Positions 6,017 to 13,953 of a DNA stretch of 53,286 nt are shown here, piece by piece. Position 1 is the first letter of the stretch. Each line of letters starts with the position of its first letter. Below the pieces are notes generated by a model. That model did not search any database, was not told where the DNA came from, and saw only the letters and a program-made list of their open reading frames with translations. This DNA comes from an uncultured Prevotella sp. Lineage in GTDB: Bacteria; Bacteroidota; Bacteroidia; Bacteroidales; Bacteroidaceae. A program made the position numbers and the translations under genes. The stretch spans positions 1-53,286 of the forward strand of contig URQS01000019.1 in the NCBI GenBank assembly GCA_900550035.1, written 5' to 3'.

Positions 6017-7645
6017 TTAACCGTAAGTATTAGCGACGCCAGCAGCACCCTGGTATACGGGTTTAGTCTCAGCGCCTATGCAGAGCACGTCGAAAGCATC
6101 AGAGCCATCGGTACGGGCCTCTAGTTTGTCTTCTTCGGTCTCTGCATACTTCTCTCCACTCTTGTCCTTCTTGCCGTTGCGCACGCCTGCAGAAGTGATG
6201 GAGATAATGAGGTCGGGGTTATTGTCACGATTGATAAGCACCTGCAGACGGGCACGACCACGTAGCATTTTATTGATGAGAGCATTCTTCTCTACATGGT
6301 TCATCGGGTTGCCGAGGTAGACCTCACGCACAGTCCACCCCATGGAGCGCAGCGTGCGGACAACCTCTTTGTGAGGATCGTTGTAGTGCAGACCCCAGTT
6401 AGTGCCCACCATTGTCGAGTCGTAGTAGAATATAATCTGCCGACGGCGGTGGTAGCGATAGTACTCGTTGAAGTCTTCGAGCAGTTCGGGAATCTTGCGC
6501 TCGTACTTCACGAAGAACGATTTGATAACGTTGAGCTTCGAGCCCTTCACCTGTCCGACAACGAGCCAGTTAATGAGGTTGTTAGTGTCGAAAGCAATGA
6601 GCAGAGGCGAGCGGTCGTCGCGGTCGGCATCCATACGGCAGTCGTCAGGGATGGCACCATTGTCAGAAGTCACGAGATTGTGGATGTTGAGCACGCTCTC
6701 ATTAGGAGCGGTATAGAAGTTGACGTCCTCACGCAGACCACCGTAGAAGCCGTCAGCCGATATGCTCACACGCTGACACATAATAGAAGTGGCGAATGTG
6801 AGCGGAGGGAGGTCACGCTTGGCACGCCGAATGAAGTCTTCGCCCAGAAGCGCCAAGTTCTCGATCGAGGAATACTCCTTGTATAGGAGACACTTCGAGC
6901 GGAAGAAAGAGAGCTGCTGATTAAGGTCATCGATGCGCCGCTGAATTTGCTGCTGCTTGTCAGGAGACTTGACGAGCTTCTGCTTCAGTCGCCAGATTTG
7001 GAAGACGATGCCCTCGATGACTTCTACAAGTTCAGGGTCTTGCTTGTCTTTGTAGCTCAAGAACCACGAACCTTTTTTGGTGACCGGCATATCGGAAGTG
7101 ACGGTCATGCCATGGTGAAGCGGGAAGTGCTTGAAGTACATCTCATTGCCACGATTTGCCTGAAAGGTCTCGTCTTTGAGCTGCTCGAAGTCTACGAACT
7201 TCGCCTCGTCGATGATGACATAGTCTAACGACATCGAGTTAGACGTGCCCGTGCGGTCTTGCGAAATGATGTTGCATACAGAGCCATTGTAGAATGAGAT
7301 AGTATTGCTCCACTCGGCAGGCGTGAAGATAGGCGACTTCCAATGCAGACGCTTCCATGGGCGTTTGCCAACTATATAGTGGAGGTCACGTTTGTAGCCC
7401 CACCGCTCAAGATGAATGAGCAGAGAGGGCAGGATATTAGTAAGACAGCGCTTCACGGATGGCGACACGAAGCCACCCATGGAGCCGGGCATGCCCTGAA
7501 AGCACGACTGTAGGCGACGTGCCTGGATGGCACCTTTGCCCACACCACGCCCGGCAACAATAACCTCGTCGCGAGTATTCATTGCGAGCGCATAGTATTG
7601 CGCATCGTTGAAGTATTGTAGGTTAGGAGCAGTATTGTCACTCAT
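6017..7645 (-). CDS. Phage terminase large subunit (TerL)
   Basis: A 542-aa packaging motor and nuclease. The ATPase domain has Walker A AGRGVGKG at 31-38 and Walker B YVIIDEAKF at 142-150. The C-terminal RNase H-like nuclease region starts with the strand IAFDTNN (about 350), continues with FYYDST, and ends with DGSDAFD near 520. TerL cuts the concatemer and drives DNA into the prohead through the portal. The gene overlaps the upstream probable small subunit by 8 nt. No portal gene follows, which is unusual because portal is the normal neighbour. Confidence 0.92.
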   Translation of the reverse strand: MSDNTAPNLQYFNDAQYYALAMNTRDEVIVAGRGVGKGAIQARRLQSCFQGMPGSMGGFVSPSVKRCLTNILPSLLIHLERWGYKRDLHYIVGKRPWKRLHWKSPIFTPAEWSNTISFYNGSVCNIISQDRTGTSNSMSLDYVIIDEAKFVDFEQLKDETFQANRGNEMYFKHFPLHHGMTVTSDMPVTKKGSWFLSYKDKQDPELVEVIEGIVFQIWRLKQKLVKSPDKQQQIQRRIDDLNQQLSFFRSKCLLYKEYSSIENLALLGEDFIRRAKRDLPPLTFATSIMCQRVSISADGFYGGLREDVNFYTAPNESVLNIHNLVTSDNGAIPDDCRMDADRDDRSPLLIAFDTNNLINWLVVGQVKGSKLNVIKSFFVKYERKIPELLEDFNEYYRYHRRRQIIFYYDSTMVGTNWGLHYNDPHKEVVRTLRSMGWTVREVYLGNPMNHVEKNALINKMLRGRARLQVLINRDNNPDLIISITSAGVRNGKKDKSGEKYAETEEDKLEARTDGSDAFDVLCIGAETKPVYQGAAGVANTYG

Positions 7646-8231
7646 CGTCGTCAGTTTTTATCTCTTCACGAACCTCCTCATATTCAGCATCTTGTATAAT
7701 AGTATTAGAGTACTTCTTATATAGCGCACGGATCCTGCCACGCAGGTCGGGAATGCGCTCAATGCCGAGAACCGACGGATCATCGGTCGGCTCGAAATTC
7801 TGAGGAATAATCTTGTCGAACTCAAGCTCCGGCTCATCATCTTTGTCTGTGCGGTTATTCTGCACAAGAACCTTGGAGAGCGAAGCCACCGAGCGGAAAT
7901 CGCCAGCCCGTCGGGCAGCAGCAATATCCTGCTCGATGGACTTGTTTATCTTCCAGCGCATGAACTCCTTGGTAGTCTGTTGCAGATTGCCGAGCAGCAC
8001 CTTGACCAGATGCAGGTCTTCGTAAGCCAGCGAGCGCGAGACCTTGAACATAGCCATGTCGTATTGCACGAGGTCGTTGTCGAGCTTCGAGGGGAACTGT
8101 AGCCAGTAGGCATACATGCCACGCAGACGATGAAGGCGCACGAGCACACCCTCGGCAACGTTGAGCTCACGAAGCTCAGAGTCGTCGAGGGTGACATAGC
8201 GAGAGTATTGGTCGAGATTGACTGGAAGCAT
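7638..8231 (-). CDS. Probable terminase small subunit or packaging adaptor
   Basis: A 197-aa protein, starting at ATG 8231 (MLPVNLDQYSRYVTLDDSE). It is mostly helical. The stretch from about 45 to 110 (YDMAMFKVSRSLAYEDLHLV, then a Lys/Arg-rich segment ending AARRAGDFRSV) is followed by an acidic C-terminus. It overlaps terL by 8 nt. That position, the length and the helical make-up fit a small terminase subunit, which recognises the packaging start site and feeds TerL. I do not see a definite HTH motif. An upstream start would run through the heptamer repeat at 8238-8265 and is less likely. Confidence 0.65.
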   Translation of the reverse strand: MLPVNLDQYSRYVTLDDSELRELNVAEGVLVRLHRLRGMYAYWLQFPSKLDNDLVQYDMAMFKVSRSLAYEDLHLVKVLLGNLQQTTKEFMRWKINKSIEQDIAAARRAGDFRSVASLSKVLVQNNRTDKDDEPELEFDKIIPQNFEPTDDPSVLGIERIPDLRGRIRALYKKYSNTIIQDAEYEEVREEIKTDDDE

Positions 8232-8237
8232 ACAGAA

Positions 8238-8265
8238 TGTTGAATGTTGAGTGTTAAGTGTTGAA
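8238..8265 (-). repeat. Four tandem heptamers (TGTTRAR type)
   Basis: Four consecutive 7-mers (TGTTGAA, TGTTGAG, TGTTAAG, TGTTGAA) fill the gap between the HTH gene and the probable small terminase gene. The same kind of array occurs in the gltA-gdhA gap. Confidence 0.75.
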
Positions 8266-8544
8266 TTAGCCGATAGACGACTGCGCAACTTGCAGGAGCC
8301 GTTGACACTCTTGTATAGAGTAAGGAGAGCCAGCGAGGGCAGTATCGTGCAGAGTGCGACGTAGCTCGAGCGCAGTAGTCGACGAGCCTCTGATGTAGGC
8401 GGTGCGAGCCGGATGGCCGACAGTAGCGATGTCGTCGCACAGCTGTCGCTCATCAATACCCAAAAGGGCGGAAATCTCCGTCGGGGTCATCATCTCCCTC
8501 GCATGGTTTTCGATCTCGCTCAGTAAGTCGTTGGAATAGTCCAT
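8266..8544 (-). CDS. Small HTH protein of the packaging module
   Basis: A 92-aa protein if started at ATG 8544 (MDYSNDLLSEIENHA). An earlier ATG at 8571 and a later pair near 8493 are possible. The core MMTPTEISALLGIDERQLCD is a helix-turn-helix of the type found in small terminase subunits and phage regulators, followed by YIRG and a C-terminal helical tail. It may be the DNA-recognition part of the packaging machine, acting with the next gene. The frame overlaps the end of the PLD-like gene by 92 nt with this start (41 with the latest start), more than usual for this operon. Confidence 0.7.
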   Translation of the reverse strand: MDYSNDLLSEIENHAREMMTPTEISALLGIDERQLCDDIATVGHPARTAYIRGSSTTALELRRTLHDTALAGSPYSIQECQRLLQVAQSSIG

Positions 8545-9013
8545 TAAGTTCAAGAGATTTATCGACGACACCCCTCAGACCGGCCAACAGCTGATAATAA
8601 GCAGCCGTGTCTGTAGTAATCATAGTGCACTCAGCACGGTCGCCATAGGTCTGATTTTGCGAAGAAATGACCGACACAGTAATGTCAGCAGTCTTGACAA
8701 GCACAATCTTAGAGTGGTTCTGCCCCAGGAACACGTGGTCGAAGCAGCTCTGCATAAGCCGATAGAGCTGCACCGTCTTGCGAGCAGCCTTTAGGTCAGC
8801 GACGAGCGTAGCGTTGTTGATAAGCTTACGGCGACGTAGGCGCAGGAAGCCAGAGAGGAAAGCGTCGGAAGTTGAGAACGTAGATACATAAACGTCGGCA
8901 CGCCCGGTCTGCTTGAGAATCCATCCGAGCAGACCGAGCGTGTGTAGCCCAGTGCCGAGGTGGTACTGGGTAGAAGCGTCACTCAGCGGAAGGAACGAAA
9001 ACGCCCGCTTCAT
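8453..9013 (-). CDS. Single-HKD PLD-like protein in the capsid operon
   Basis: A 186-aa protein from ATG 9013 (MKRAFSFLPLSDAS). The core resembles a phospholipase D-like fold with one HxK motif (GQNHSKIVLV), preceded by strands such as ADVYVSTFSTSD and followed by ISSQNQTYGDRAE. The classical downstream Asp is not in the usual place. PLD-like nucleases act as dimers when they have only one motif. It sits among capsid and terminase genes and overlaps its upstream neighbour by 35 nt. A nuclease role in packaging or in attacking host or rival DNA is possible, but unproven. Confidence 0.7.
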   Translation of the reverse strand: MKRAFSFLPLSDASTQYHLGTGLHTLGLLGWILKQTGRADVYVSTFSTSDAFLSGFLRLRRRKLINNATLVADLKAARKTVQLYRLMQSCFDHVFLGQNHSKIVLVKTADITVSVISSQNQTYGDRAECTMITTDTAAYYQLLAGLRGVVDKSLELNGLFQRLTERDRKPCEGDDDPDGDFRPFGY

Positions 9014-9815
9014 CGAGTTTGGCTTTAATGTCGTCGCCGATAGGAGCCTTGTTGTCAGCCAGTACAGCCACACGCTTCTGCACCTTCTTCTGCAGGGCGC
9101 TGTACTCTTCGAACGCCTTAGCGTCGTCAGACTTCAGCGTAGCCTCACGCAGCGTAAGCAGCTTGTCGGCATACTTAGTGATATAAGAGCGAGCGTTGGC
9201 AATCTCCTTGGCAATATCAGCAGGAGAGAGCTGCTCATCAACATTGTCAGCATCAGGCTGATAGTCGTCGTAGCGTTGCAGTTCGCTCTTGTAAGTGTAC
9301 CAAAGCTCTTTGAGCTGGCAGAGATACTCGTAGCGGTCGCATGGCTGCTCAATGCCCAGCAGCGTATTGTACAACTGCTTGATTTTGTGCCATCGCTCGC
9401 GGTTGTCAGACCACACGCAGCGCACGCCATCAGGCAGCGAGTCGTGGTCGGCACGTATGCCAGAAGCAGCTGGCAGGAAAGACGCATCATCATCAGCCTC
9501 GCCCTCGTCAGCCTCGCCCTCCTGGTCGTGAGCCTCCTGCTCATCGACAGCAGCCTTGACCTGCGGAACGAGGTCAGCATCGAGCGCCTTGACATCCTGG
9601 AGAGTCATTTTAGCGAGGCGCATAGGCAGGAACTTATTGAGTTCGTAGCGCACCTTTGACTCGAAGCGCTCTGGACGGCGGATTATGGTCTGGTATAAAG
9701 CCATGTTGCGGTTGAGCTTCAGTACAAGCTCAGCACCACGCAGGATAGACTCGCGGTCGTGCGACTCAGAGTCGAGCCACTCCTGCATATCTTGAGTAAG
9801 TTTGTCGTCAATCAT
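8979..9815 (-). CDS. Helical acidic phage protein, function unknown
   Basis: A 278-aa protein. Helical segments (1-90) rich in Arg/Lys/Leu are joined by a strongly acidic Glu/Asp/Ala linker (about 92-112) to a second helical half ending in a probable coiled coil (about 190-260). No catalytic motif is visible. It lies between the structural genes and the packaging genes and starts only 12 nt after a terminator-like hairpin. It could be a head-assembly or connector accessory protein. It is too short and of the wrong character for a portal. Confidence 0.7.
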   Translation of the reverse strand: MIDDKLTQDMQEWLDSESHDRESILRGAELVLKLNRNMALYQTIIRRPERFESKVRYELNKFLPMRLAKMTLQDVKALDADLVPQVKAAVDEQEAHDQEGEADEGEADDDASFLPAASGIRADHDSLPDGVRCVWSDNRERWHKIKQLYNTLLGIEQPCDRYEYLCQLKELWYTYKSELQRYDDYQPDADNVDEQLSPADIAKEIANARSYITKYADKLLTLREATLKSDDAKAFEEYSALQKKVQKRVAVLADNKAPIGDDIKAKLDEAGVFVPSAE

Positions 9816-9826
9816 AATTCAAACTG

Positions 9827-9863
9827 AAAAAGGGCAGTCGCACGATCGCTCGTGAGACCGCCC
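9827..9863 (-). terminator. Terminator inside the late operon
   Basis: Stem 9832-9845 with 9850-9863 (14-base arms, 4-nt loop) followed by five T on the minus strand. It lies 12 nt ahead of the next start codon with no promoter in between, so it probably acts as a partial terminator that lowers expression of downstream packaging genes relative to capsid genes. Confidence 0.65.
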
Positions 9864-9903
9864 CAAAAATATGAAACACCTATTAAGTATATGAAGAAAA
9901 GCC

Positions 9904-10503
9904 TTAAGCAGCCGCTACAATAGCCAGGCCAGTAGCACCTGAGAAGTCTCCGTCGGCGGTCTCAATCTTGCCCGGATAGAACGGAGCAGGATATTCGTCG
10001 TCGCAGACAGCCTGGATAGTGGTCGAGTTGGCATCGGTAGTAGCCTTGCCGAGGTCTTGCGATAGGGTGAGCTCAGGAGTGAACGCCTCAGAACCTACCA
10101 TGCGAGCCTTGCCATTGCGCTGAATGAAGAGGTATACCATCTCATCGTTGTTAGCCTGAGCGATATAACCTGTAATCTCCTCTTCAGTGCCAGGAGCTAC
10201 AGCTGTGCCCGTAACCTTGAATGTCTTTGAACCGAAAGTGCCCTGCGACTCGACCTGCAGCTGCGACTCATTAGGAATGAGCGCCACCTTGTGCCACTTC
10301 TTGTCTGAAGCGAGGGTGAAGTCACCGGAATACTTAGCCACCTCTGCGAGAGTCTTGGGAGCCTCGCCGCCGATGGTCGGCCACTTGACAATATCCTTCT
10401 TGGAAATGCCGTAGACCCAACCACGCACGCCCGGGAGCGACTTTGAGCCAGGGCAGAAGTTAACATCGCTGTATATAGTACCAGCACCAGAACATTTTGC
10501 CAT
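9904..10503 (-). CDS. Probable phage structural protein (tube/decoration type)
   Basis: A 199-aa protein starting MAKCSGAGTIYSDVNFCPGS at ATG 10503. The segment LPGVRGWVYGISKKDIVKWP and the following beta-rich, Gly/Thr-rich sequence look like a phage tube-type or decoration-type beta-sandwich. It lies directly after the probable capsid gene in the late operon, where head or tail-tube proteins usually sit. I cannot tell a tube from a head-stabilising protein. If this is a tail tube it would be the only tail gene seen. A hairpin lies at 10538-10562 just upstream of the start. Confidence 0.6.
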   Translation of the reverse strand: MAKCSGAGTIYSDVNFCPGSKSLPGVRGWVYGISKKDIVKWPTIGGEAPKTLAEVAKYSGDFTLASDKKWHKVALIPNESQLQVESQGTFGSKTFKVTGTAVAPGTEEEITGYIAQANNDEMVYLFIQRNGKARMVGSEAFTPELTLSQDLGKATTDANSTTIQAVCDDEYPAPFYPGKIETADGDFSGATGLAIVAAA

Positions 10504-10537
10504 AATATTTAAATTTAGAAGATGAAAAGGGAGGAGA

Positions 10538-10562
10538 GCAGGAGACCATGCGGTCGCCCTGC
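10538..10562 (-). promoter_or_regulatory. Hairpin between capsid and next structural gene
   Basis: Interrupted stem, 10538-10547 with 10552-10562, followed on the minus strand by a pyrimidine-rich stretch with four T. It may be a weak terminator or an mRNA processing or stability element. Confidence 0.35.
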
Positions 10563-10598
10563 CCACCTATATATAGAGAAACTACAACAGCCCTGAGA

Positions 10599-11612
10599 TT
10601 AGAGAGTAGCCTTGCGCCAGTAGCGGAGAACCTCAGGCGACACCGACTCAAACTGAGTACCGAAGAAGTAGTTCATGATGAAGTCGACATCGTAGTGGTT
10701 AGTCAGCGAGCCCTTCACGAGGAACTTCTCATCATCAGTCTTCTGGTTGAAGATGAGGAAGATGTTGCTCTTAGGAGTAAGCAGCAGGAAGTCTTTAGGC
10801 ACGCACGGCAGCGGAACCAGTTCGACATTGCTTGCACCGTCAAGAGTGCGCTTGTCATAAGCCTGGTTGTAAGGCAGCGAGCCGTGGTTGGTCTGATAAG
10901 ACTCAGTGTAGTAGTGATAAGTCTGGTCGCTCATGAACAGCTTTAGCTGCTGAGAACGGAGCTTGGCACAAGCCTCGGGCGAACCAGCCTCAGACCAGTA
11001 GAAGTCTTTGATTATATCCTCGGCATTATCCTTAGTGATAGACTGAGCACCCTCTACGAGGTTGCCCAGCTCCTTAGTGATAAGCTTCTTCTTGAGTTCG
11101 TTGGTGCCGTCAATATCCATGTCGAGGATAGCCTTAAAGCCATTGAACCACTTGGCTGTCTCAGCAGTGTTGCTTGAGTCGTGCTTGGCGGTGAAAGAGT
11201 TCATGAACATCTTCTCACCCACCTTCTTGACGAGATAAGCGCACACCTGGTTGACGATAGGCACATTCTTAAGACCATCGCCCTTGGTGACGTTGCTGCC
11301 CCAGATAGACTGGTAGATGGCATTGGGGTCGATGCCCTGAATAACGTTGCCGAAGAAAGTCTCGAAGATGCGAGGGTCAACCTTGACATCAGCATCCTCA
11401 TGCTTGGTCTTCGAGTAGTTGCCAATCTCAGCATTCGCCGACATCTCGCTGATAATCTCACGGTAGCGTATGCCCGTGCGCACATTGCAATGCTGTGCGA
11501 GTGCCTGCATAGCGAGAAGCGGCATGATGACGAAGTCCTTGCGGTAAGTCTTGAAGCACTTGGCAAGATCTTCGGCACCATAAGTAATATTACCTACTTT
11601 TATTGAAGCCAT
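10599..11612 (-). CDS. Probable major capsid protein
   Basis: A 337-aa soluble protein directly downstream (2 nt) of the protease-scaffold gene. That is the standard place for an HK97-fold major capsid protein. The sequence begins MASIKVGNITYGAEDLAKCF, has long alpha/beta segments and no catalytic motif, and its length is typical of capsid proteins. The assignment rests mainly on context: terminase, prohead protease and primase genes in one operon. The product would form the icosahedral shell that the terminase fills. There is no obvious N-terminal scaffold segment, which fits the scaffold being supplied by the upstream gene. Confidence 0.7.
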   Translation of the reverse strand: MASIKVGNITYGAEDLAKCFKTYRKDFVIMPLLAMQALAQHCNVRTGIRYREIISEMSANAEIGNYSKTKHEDADVKVDPRIFETFFGNVIQGIDPNAIYQSIWGSNVTKGDGLKNVPIVNQVCAYLVKKVGEKMFMNSFTAKHDSSNTAETAKWFNGFKAILDMDIDGTNELKKKLITKELGNLVEGAQSITKDNAEDIIKDFYWSEAGSPEACAKLRSQQLKLFMSDQTYHYYTESYQTNHGSLPYNQAYDKRTLDGASNVELVPLPCVPKDFLLLTPKSNIFLIFNQKTDDEKFLVKGSLTNHYDVDFIMNYFFGTQFESVSPEVLRYWRKATL

Positions 11613-11614
11613 AA

Positions 11615-11965
11615 TTACACGTTTTTGATAGAGTTAAACATATCCTGCGCGGTGAAAGGCTCCTCACCACCAGCAGGCTTGTCATTAGTCTCGTCACCAG
11701 CAGCGCCCTTGAGAGCCTTAATCTGCTCGTCTTTCTCATCCGAAGCCTTCTGAGCATCAGCGAGCTGAGTCTCAAGAGAAGTCTTAGCCTCGTTAGCCTC
11801 CTGGAGCGCCTTGGAGTCGGCATCAGCCTTCTCTTTGCCAGCCTTAAGTCGGTCGTCGATGCTCTTCATCTGCTCTTGAGTGAGGACCACGTTGCCCTCA
11901 TCGTTAGTCTTGAAGCCGTCAGTAACGTTGAGCAGCGCCATGACGGAAGCGAAGATTTTGATCAT
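11615..11965 (-). CDS. Possible nested scaffold protein (internal start)
   Basis: An in-frame ATG at 11965 inside the protease gene is preceded by an A-rich stretch (AACTAAAAATAATATAAAG) of the kind seen before genuine starts in this phylum. Translation from it would give a 116-aa protein beginning MIKIFASVMALLNVTDGF. It would consist mainly of a charged coiled coil rich in Lys/Glu/Ala/Asp, as in scaffolding proteins. Nested scaffold genes inside head-protease genes are known from lambda (Nu3 within C). Use of this start is inferred. Confidence 0.5.
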   Translation of the reverse strand: MIKIFASVMALLNVTDGFKTNDEGNVVLTQEQMKSIDDRLKAGKEKADADSKALQEANEAKTSLETQLADAQKASDEKDEQIKALKGAAGDETNDKPAGGEEPFTAQDMFNSIKNV

Positions 11966-12742
11966 CTTTATATTATTTTTAGTTGCGTGTTGGTTGCGGA
12001 ACAGACTCTTGAGACCCTCACACGTCTTCTGAAGGAAGCTCTGAGTTGGATTGCCGTCACCGTCAACCACTGATGCCACCATAGAGGCAGCATCTTCCGA
12101 GGCTTGTGGTTGCGGTAGCGGCGGTATGCCTGCATCCTTGAAATTGGTTGATATATCGTATTGGTTAATGAACTGACCGGTGAAATCGTCAGCAGCCTTC
12201 TCTGCCTGCTTGTCGGCACGTATCTCATCGACCAGACCGAAGTCGAGAGCCTGCTGAGCAGTCAGCCAGTTGCCCTTTTTCATCTGTGCGAGACACTCGT
12301 CAACAGTCTTGCCCGTTTTGTCGGCATACATTTGAGCGAGGACATCGTCGAAGTTCTTCAGCGACTCGCGCTGCTCTTTGAGCTTCGCGATATACTTGTC
12401 AATCTGCTCCTTATTGCTCCGCTCATACTTATCAATGAGCACCGACACATTATGGATAAGGAAAAAGCTACCCTTAACAATGTCGATAGACTTGCAGCCG
12501 AGCATGGCAATAGTAGCGATAGAAGCATTCATGCCGAAAGCGTGGGCGTGTACGTTGCCGTGATCGCGAAAAGCCTGGTTAATCTCAAGGCCATCCTTGA
12601 CGAAGCCACCAAGCGAGCAGAAGCCGACATGAACCTCTTTGCCTTTATTTTGATTGAGCACATAGCGGACATAGTCGGCCGAGCAAGAACTCCACCAACT
12701 GCCGATAGTGCCGGAAATGACGAGATTATATTCCATTTGCAA
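11615..12742 (-). CDS. ClpP-type prohead protease with scaffold-like C-terminus
   Basis: A 375-aa protein. Residues 1-195 form a ClpP/SppA-type serine protease. The nucleophile is in GMNASIAT (Ser about 74), the catalytic His in FFLIHN (His about 97), and the typical SLGG segment sits near 43. Residues about 195-259 are a linker, and 260-375 form a charged coiled coil suited to scaffolding. Such enzymes mature the capsid by removing scaffold. The gene lies 2 nt upstream of the probable capsid gene. The start is either ATG 12742 or ATG 12736. The linker contains a plausible internal start (see the nested entry), so two products may be made. Confidence 0.85.
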   Translation of the reverse strand: MQMEYNLVISGTIGSWWSSCSADYVRYVLNQNKGKEVHVGFCSLGGFVKDGLEINQAFRDHGNVHAHAFGMNASIATIAMLGCKSIDIVKGSFFLIHNVSVLIDKYERSNKEQIDKYIAKLKEQRESLKNFDDVLAQMYADKTGKTVDECLAQMKKGNWLTAQQALDFGLVDEIRADKQAEKAADDFTGQFINQYDISTNFKDAGIPPLPQPQASEDAASMVASVVDGDGNPTQSFLQKTCEGLKSLFRNQHATKNNIKMIKIFASVMALLNVTDGFKTNDEGNVVLTQEQMKSIDDRLKAGKEKADADSKALQEANEAKTSLETQLADAQKASDEKDEQIKALKGAAGDETNDKPAGGEEPFTAQDMFNSIKNV

Positions 12743-12790
12743 AACTTTTTATGCAAAGATAACACACAAGATATGCTCTTTGAAAATACC

Positions 12791-13219
12791 CTAACCATAT
12801 ACATTAGGCACGATATACGGCGGAACGTGCAGGCTACGATGGGTAATAGTGACCTCTACGAGCTGATTGTCTTTGACAGACTCGGGGTAGGTGTCAGTAA
12901 CCTCAATAACCGTGAACGGCCGAACATGAGAGCCAACGAGGAACTGTCGGTCATCAAGCAGCGTCACACGGAAAACGAGATGCCGATGACGAAATCGCAG
13001 CAGATCATCTGCAGTGAGCAGCTTAATAGTGGTGGTAACCACCTTATTGCCATCATCTGGCTTGGTAGACGACACCATAGACGGGTGCTCCTTGATGCAC
13101 ACCGGAAACCAGGTGACCTCAGACGGGATGCGCACCCTGCGCGGGCTCAAACGTCGCATAAGCTTCAAGTCGACGTTGAAGGCATACTCTATAGCCTTGA
13201 TGATTTTAACAGATTTCAT
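12791..13219 (-). CDS. Phage protein of unknown function
   Basis: A 142-aa protein from ATG 13219 (MKSVKIIKAIEYAFNVDLKL). A start four codons earlier at 13231 is also open. It is basic near the N-terminus (RRLSPRRVRIP), then beta-rich (FRVTLLDDRQFLVGSHVRPF, TVIEV, VEVTITHR). The pattern of strands and the place just upstream of the prohead protease suggest a small head or head-completion protein. I do not recognise the family with confidence. It forms one operon with the protease, 48 nt away. Confidence 0.65.
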   Translation of the reverse strand: MKSVKIIKAIEYAFNVDLKLMRRLSPRRVRIPSEVTWFPVCIKEHPSMVSSTKPDDGNKVVTTTIKLLTADDLLRFRHRHLVFRVTLLDDRQFLVGSHVRPFTVIEVTDTYPESVKDNQLVEVTITHRSLHVPPYIVPNVYG

Positions 13220-13306
13220 AATTTTGAGCATTTGAACGGCTTCGAACGGCCGTGAACAAAACAGGCCTTCTTGTCGTTATGATTTATAGATATTTTAACA
13301 CTAAAA

Positions 13307-13783
13307 TCAGTTGTCTTTTTCTCTTGACGTGCGGCGCAGGTCAATGCCCGATTTGAGGTAAGAAGAGCGCATGCGCTGAAAACGCATCTTGACGGTATCC
13401 TCGTAGTCGATACTGATGCCATTATTCTCACACCACGCACGCACAGCCTTAAGCAGAGGGCAGCGCAGTGCCTCGACCCCATTAAGGTCGTGCCACAGCT
13501 GTAGTCTGAAAGTGTCTTCGATGCAATCGACCAATGCAGCTCGTGCATGGATGCCGAGATGGTTGTATGTGATGACCGGCTTCTGCTTTGAGTCTGGTAT
13601 GCAGACCGCCACCTCGCCCTCGCCCTGCATCTTAGGTATGCCACCAGGCTGGCGTGTCAGGAATCTGCGGATGCACGCATTCTCGGCGCTTTGGTCTGGA
13701 AAGCGTACCGGAGTGCCATAGTGGAACGCCAACCACTGGGCGATTAAAGGCTTGACCTTAAGGTAAACTACAAATTGTGACAC
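13307..13783 (-). CDS. Phage protein of unknown function, possibly DNA-binding
   Basis: A 158-aa protein, MSQFVVYLKVKPLIAQWLAF at the N-terminus, with PVRFPDQSAENACIRRFL, VAVCIPDSKQKP and a C-terminal Arg-rich helix. I recall relatives in Bacteroides prophages but no function. It is the first gene after the iteron array, reading away from it, with a -7-like TAATTTTG at 13840-13833. That position suits an iteron-binding or late-gene regulator, but this is only inference. The basic C-terminal helix and the charged residues would be compatible with nucleic-acid binding. Confidence 0.65.
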   Translation of the reverse strand: MSQFVVYLKVKPLIAQWLAFHYGTPVRFPDQSAENACIRRFLTRQPGGIPKMQGEGEVAVCIPDSKQKPVITYNHLGIHARAALVDCIEDTFRLQLWHDLNGVEALRCPLLKAVRAWCENNGISIDYEDTVKMRFQRMRSSYLKSGIDLRRTSREKDN

Positions 13784-13953
13784 GAATATAGCTGTTAGTG
13801 AATGATGAATGAATAAGATATTTGAATGCCTGCAAAATTAGGAAAAAAGGAACAAAAATCCTAATAAAATAGGGTGTTTTTCGGTCGAAACGTGGTTTGT
13901 TTCCGTGTTTCTTCAGATTTCTCTCTCTGTCTGTCTCTATTTTGTCAGAAAAG

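Noticed and set aside
8979..9815. Portal protein
   Set aside because: 278 residues with an acidic linker and coiled-coil look are too short and lack the mixed alpha/beta core of portals.
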